Source: Vibrio astriarenae (lineage in GTDB: Bacteria; Pseudomonadota; Gammaproteobacteria; Enterobacterales; Vibrionaceae). Taken from it: a DNA stretch of 64,000 nt. The notes beneath the pieces were generated by a model. The model saw nothing but the letters and a program-made list of their open reading frames with translations, ran no database searches and was not told the DNA's origin. Positions 63,037-64,000 of the stretch are shown here, piece by piece. How positions within the stretch are numbered: position 1 is the stretch's first letter; each line of letters begins with the position of its first letter. Made by a program: the position numbers and the translations under genes. The DNA is taken from the NCBI RefSeq assembly GCF_010587385.1, contig NZ_CP047475.1:1612001-1676000 (forward strand), read 5' to 3'.

Positions 63037-63374
63037 TAAAGATACCTCTATAGCGAATTAGATTTAACCAACATTAAAAACATCACATATCAAAGCTACC
63101 TACAAAAACACATTTATTCCACCACAAATAAGATCAAATAATAAAGTTACAAAATATTGTAAATAAACACGCATTCAAAGATTCCTTTACAAAATTTATT
63201 TTAGTTATTCATTTTTATCACTATCCATACTAATTGTGATTCAGATATACATTTTAGAAAATTCAGGGTGATCAAGGTCAACTTATTTCATCGAATTTCA
63301 TCCATATAATCGAACCAACTTAGCATCCACGTGAAATCGTTAAGTTAATAACCAAAATAAAATGGAGTTAAATA
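63037..63374. promoter_or_regulatory. Divergent malM/porin promoter region
   Basis: This AT-rich 338-bp region separates malM and the porin. It has TTACAA-AATA-TTGTAA at 63147-63162. Two CRP-like sites are visible: TGTGATTCAGAT at 63235 with a good left half only, and GGTGA-TCAAGG-TCAAC near 63268-63283 matching 8 of 10 consensus half-site bases. I do not see clear MalT boxes (GGGGAKGAGG). Catabolite control of the porin is a reasonable inference. Confidence 0.45.
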
Positions 63375-64000
63375 ATGATAAGAAATATGTTACCAAAATC
63401 CCTACTTGCGGTGAGTATTTGCACGGTTCTCAGTGCCCCAGCAATCGCGAATCAGGCGACATCAGCTTTTGAATTCCACGGCTACTTCCGTGCCGGTGCT
63501 TTTGCTAGTTCAGAGAATGATTTCAACCAAGCTATCTTTTTTGGCCAAAAAGAAACCTTAGGCCGTCTTGGTCTAGAGGGTGATGACTTTTACGAGCTTG
63601 CGTTTATGCAGCGCTGGGACTGGAAAGATTCGGGTGATAGCATCCGCATTAATGCTCGCTTAGGCCAAGACAACCCGAAAGGCGGAGCATCTGCTATGGG
63701 TGGCTACAGCATTGACGGCATCCCCACAGGTCTTTTAGAGTCATTTGTAGAGTTTGATGGTATCACTTCGTCAGGTACATTCTGGGGTGGTCAGCGCTAC
63801 TATGGTCGTGACAACTACATCTTTATGACGGACTTCTTCTACACAGATTACTCTGGTACCGGTTTAGGTGTTCAAAACTTGAAAGCAGGTGGTGGTGAAT
63901 GGGATTTTGCTTACATTGCAAGTAACCAAAATAGCCAAGGTGCGATTGGTAGTCCTTCTGAACCCGGTAAGCCTGACGGCTGTGACACTGACGACGATGT
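63375..64000 (+). CDS. LamB-family carbohydrate porin, partial (window edge)
   Basis: The gene starts at ATG 63375 with GGAG 7 nt upstream and runs off the window end at 64000 after 208 codons. A signal peptide covers about residues 1-26 (LAVSICTVLSAPAIA). The mature part opens with FEFHGYFRAGAFASS, and then alternates strands and loops typical of maltoporin (GRLGLEGDDFYELAF, RWDWKDSG, FWGGQRYYGRDNYIFMTDFFY). These are outer-membrane trimers for maltodextrins or other oligosaccharides. The rest and the stop are outside the window. Confidence 0.9.
   Translation, partial: MIRNMLPKSLLAVSICTVLSAPAIANQATSAFEFHGYFRAGAFASSENDFNQAIFFGQKETLGRLGLEGDDFYELAFMQRWDWKDSGDSIRINARLGQDNPKGGASAMGGYSIDGIPTGLLESFVEFDGITSSGTFWGGQRYYGRDNYIFMTDFFYTDYSGTGLGVQNLKAGGGEWDFAYIASNQNSQGAIGSPSEPGKPDGCDTDDD

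Overview
The window reads as chromosomal DNA of a marine gammaproteobacterium, almost certainly a Vibrio or close relative. Three features point there: the fused diaminobutyrate aminotransferase/decarboxylase with its two norspermidine-pathway partners, a tandem glycine riboswitch directly before a sodium:amino-acid symporter, and the many sodium-coupled systems. I see no rRNA, tRNA, insertion sequence, phage, integron cassette or CRISPR array. Most of the window is ordinary metabolic and transport DNA, and the interest lies in broken genes, altered active sites and regulatory DNA.

Layout. 1-4130: a decayed minus-strand gene, then the class Ia ribonucleotide reductase operon nrdA-nrdB-yfaE. 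4135-9166: a LysR regulator divergent from a MATE exporter, a CinA-like protein with a decayed deamidase domain, and a DUF3943 protein. 9356-15317: a GcvR-like ACT protein facing the norspermidine operon. 15839-23114: a sodium/proton block, the seven-gene Mrp antiporter plus nhaA. 23288-32191: a YbbAP-like ABC exporter, a second MATE exporter, a DUF2867 reductase, a DUF2913 protein, a Bcr/CflA exporter and rsuA. 32280-35863: a LysR regulator, a secreted alkyl sulfatase and a small exported protein. 36022-40629: radD, rplY and an EF-G-like GTPase preceded by a frameshifted small gene.

40682-47321: a DJ-1/PfpI protein, an unannotated 33-residue membrane peptide, a LysE exporter, then a lipoprotein 5'-nucleotidase divergent from a secreted nuclease. 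Together the last two could turn external DNA into nucleosides and phosphate. 47347-48985: a nucleotidyltransferase and two small membrane proteins. 49318-51060: the glycine riboswitch and its symporter. 51119-54690: a PhnDCEE phosphonate/phosphite-type importer behind a good PhoB box. 54689-55819: an Lrp regulator divergent from a LysE exporter. 55930-57669: an M14-like peptidase broken by a 7-bp tandem duplication, followed by an alpha/beta hydrolase. 57673-59905: another LysE exporter and an M32 carboxypeptidase. 59967-64000: a carbohydrate locus with an aldo/keto reductase, a mutarotase-like protein lacking its catalytic residues, MalM, and a LamB-type porin cut by the window edge.

Recurring themes are sodium and pH homeostasis, phosphate scavenging, and amino-acid or drug export. 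The observations most worth checking are the two-lesion pseudogene before nrdA, the 7-bp repeat that frameshifts the M14-like peptidase, the frameshifted 54-codon gene coupled to an EF-G paralogue with a DTPGQ motif, the hidden 33-residue membrane peptide, and the palindromes around the norspermidine and nuclease genes.
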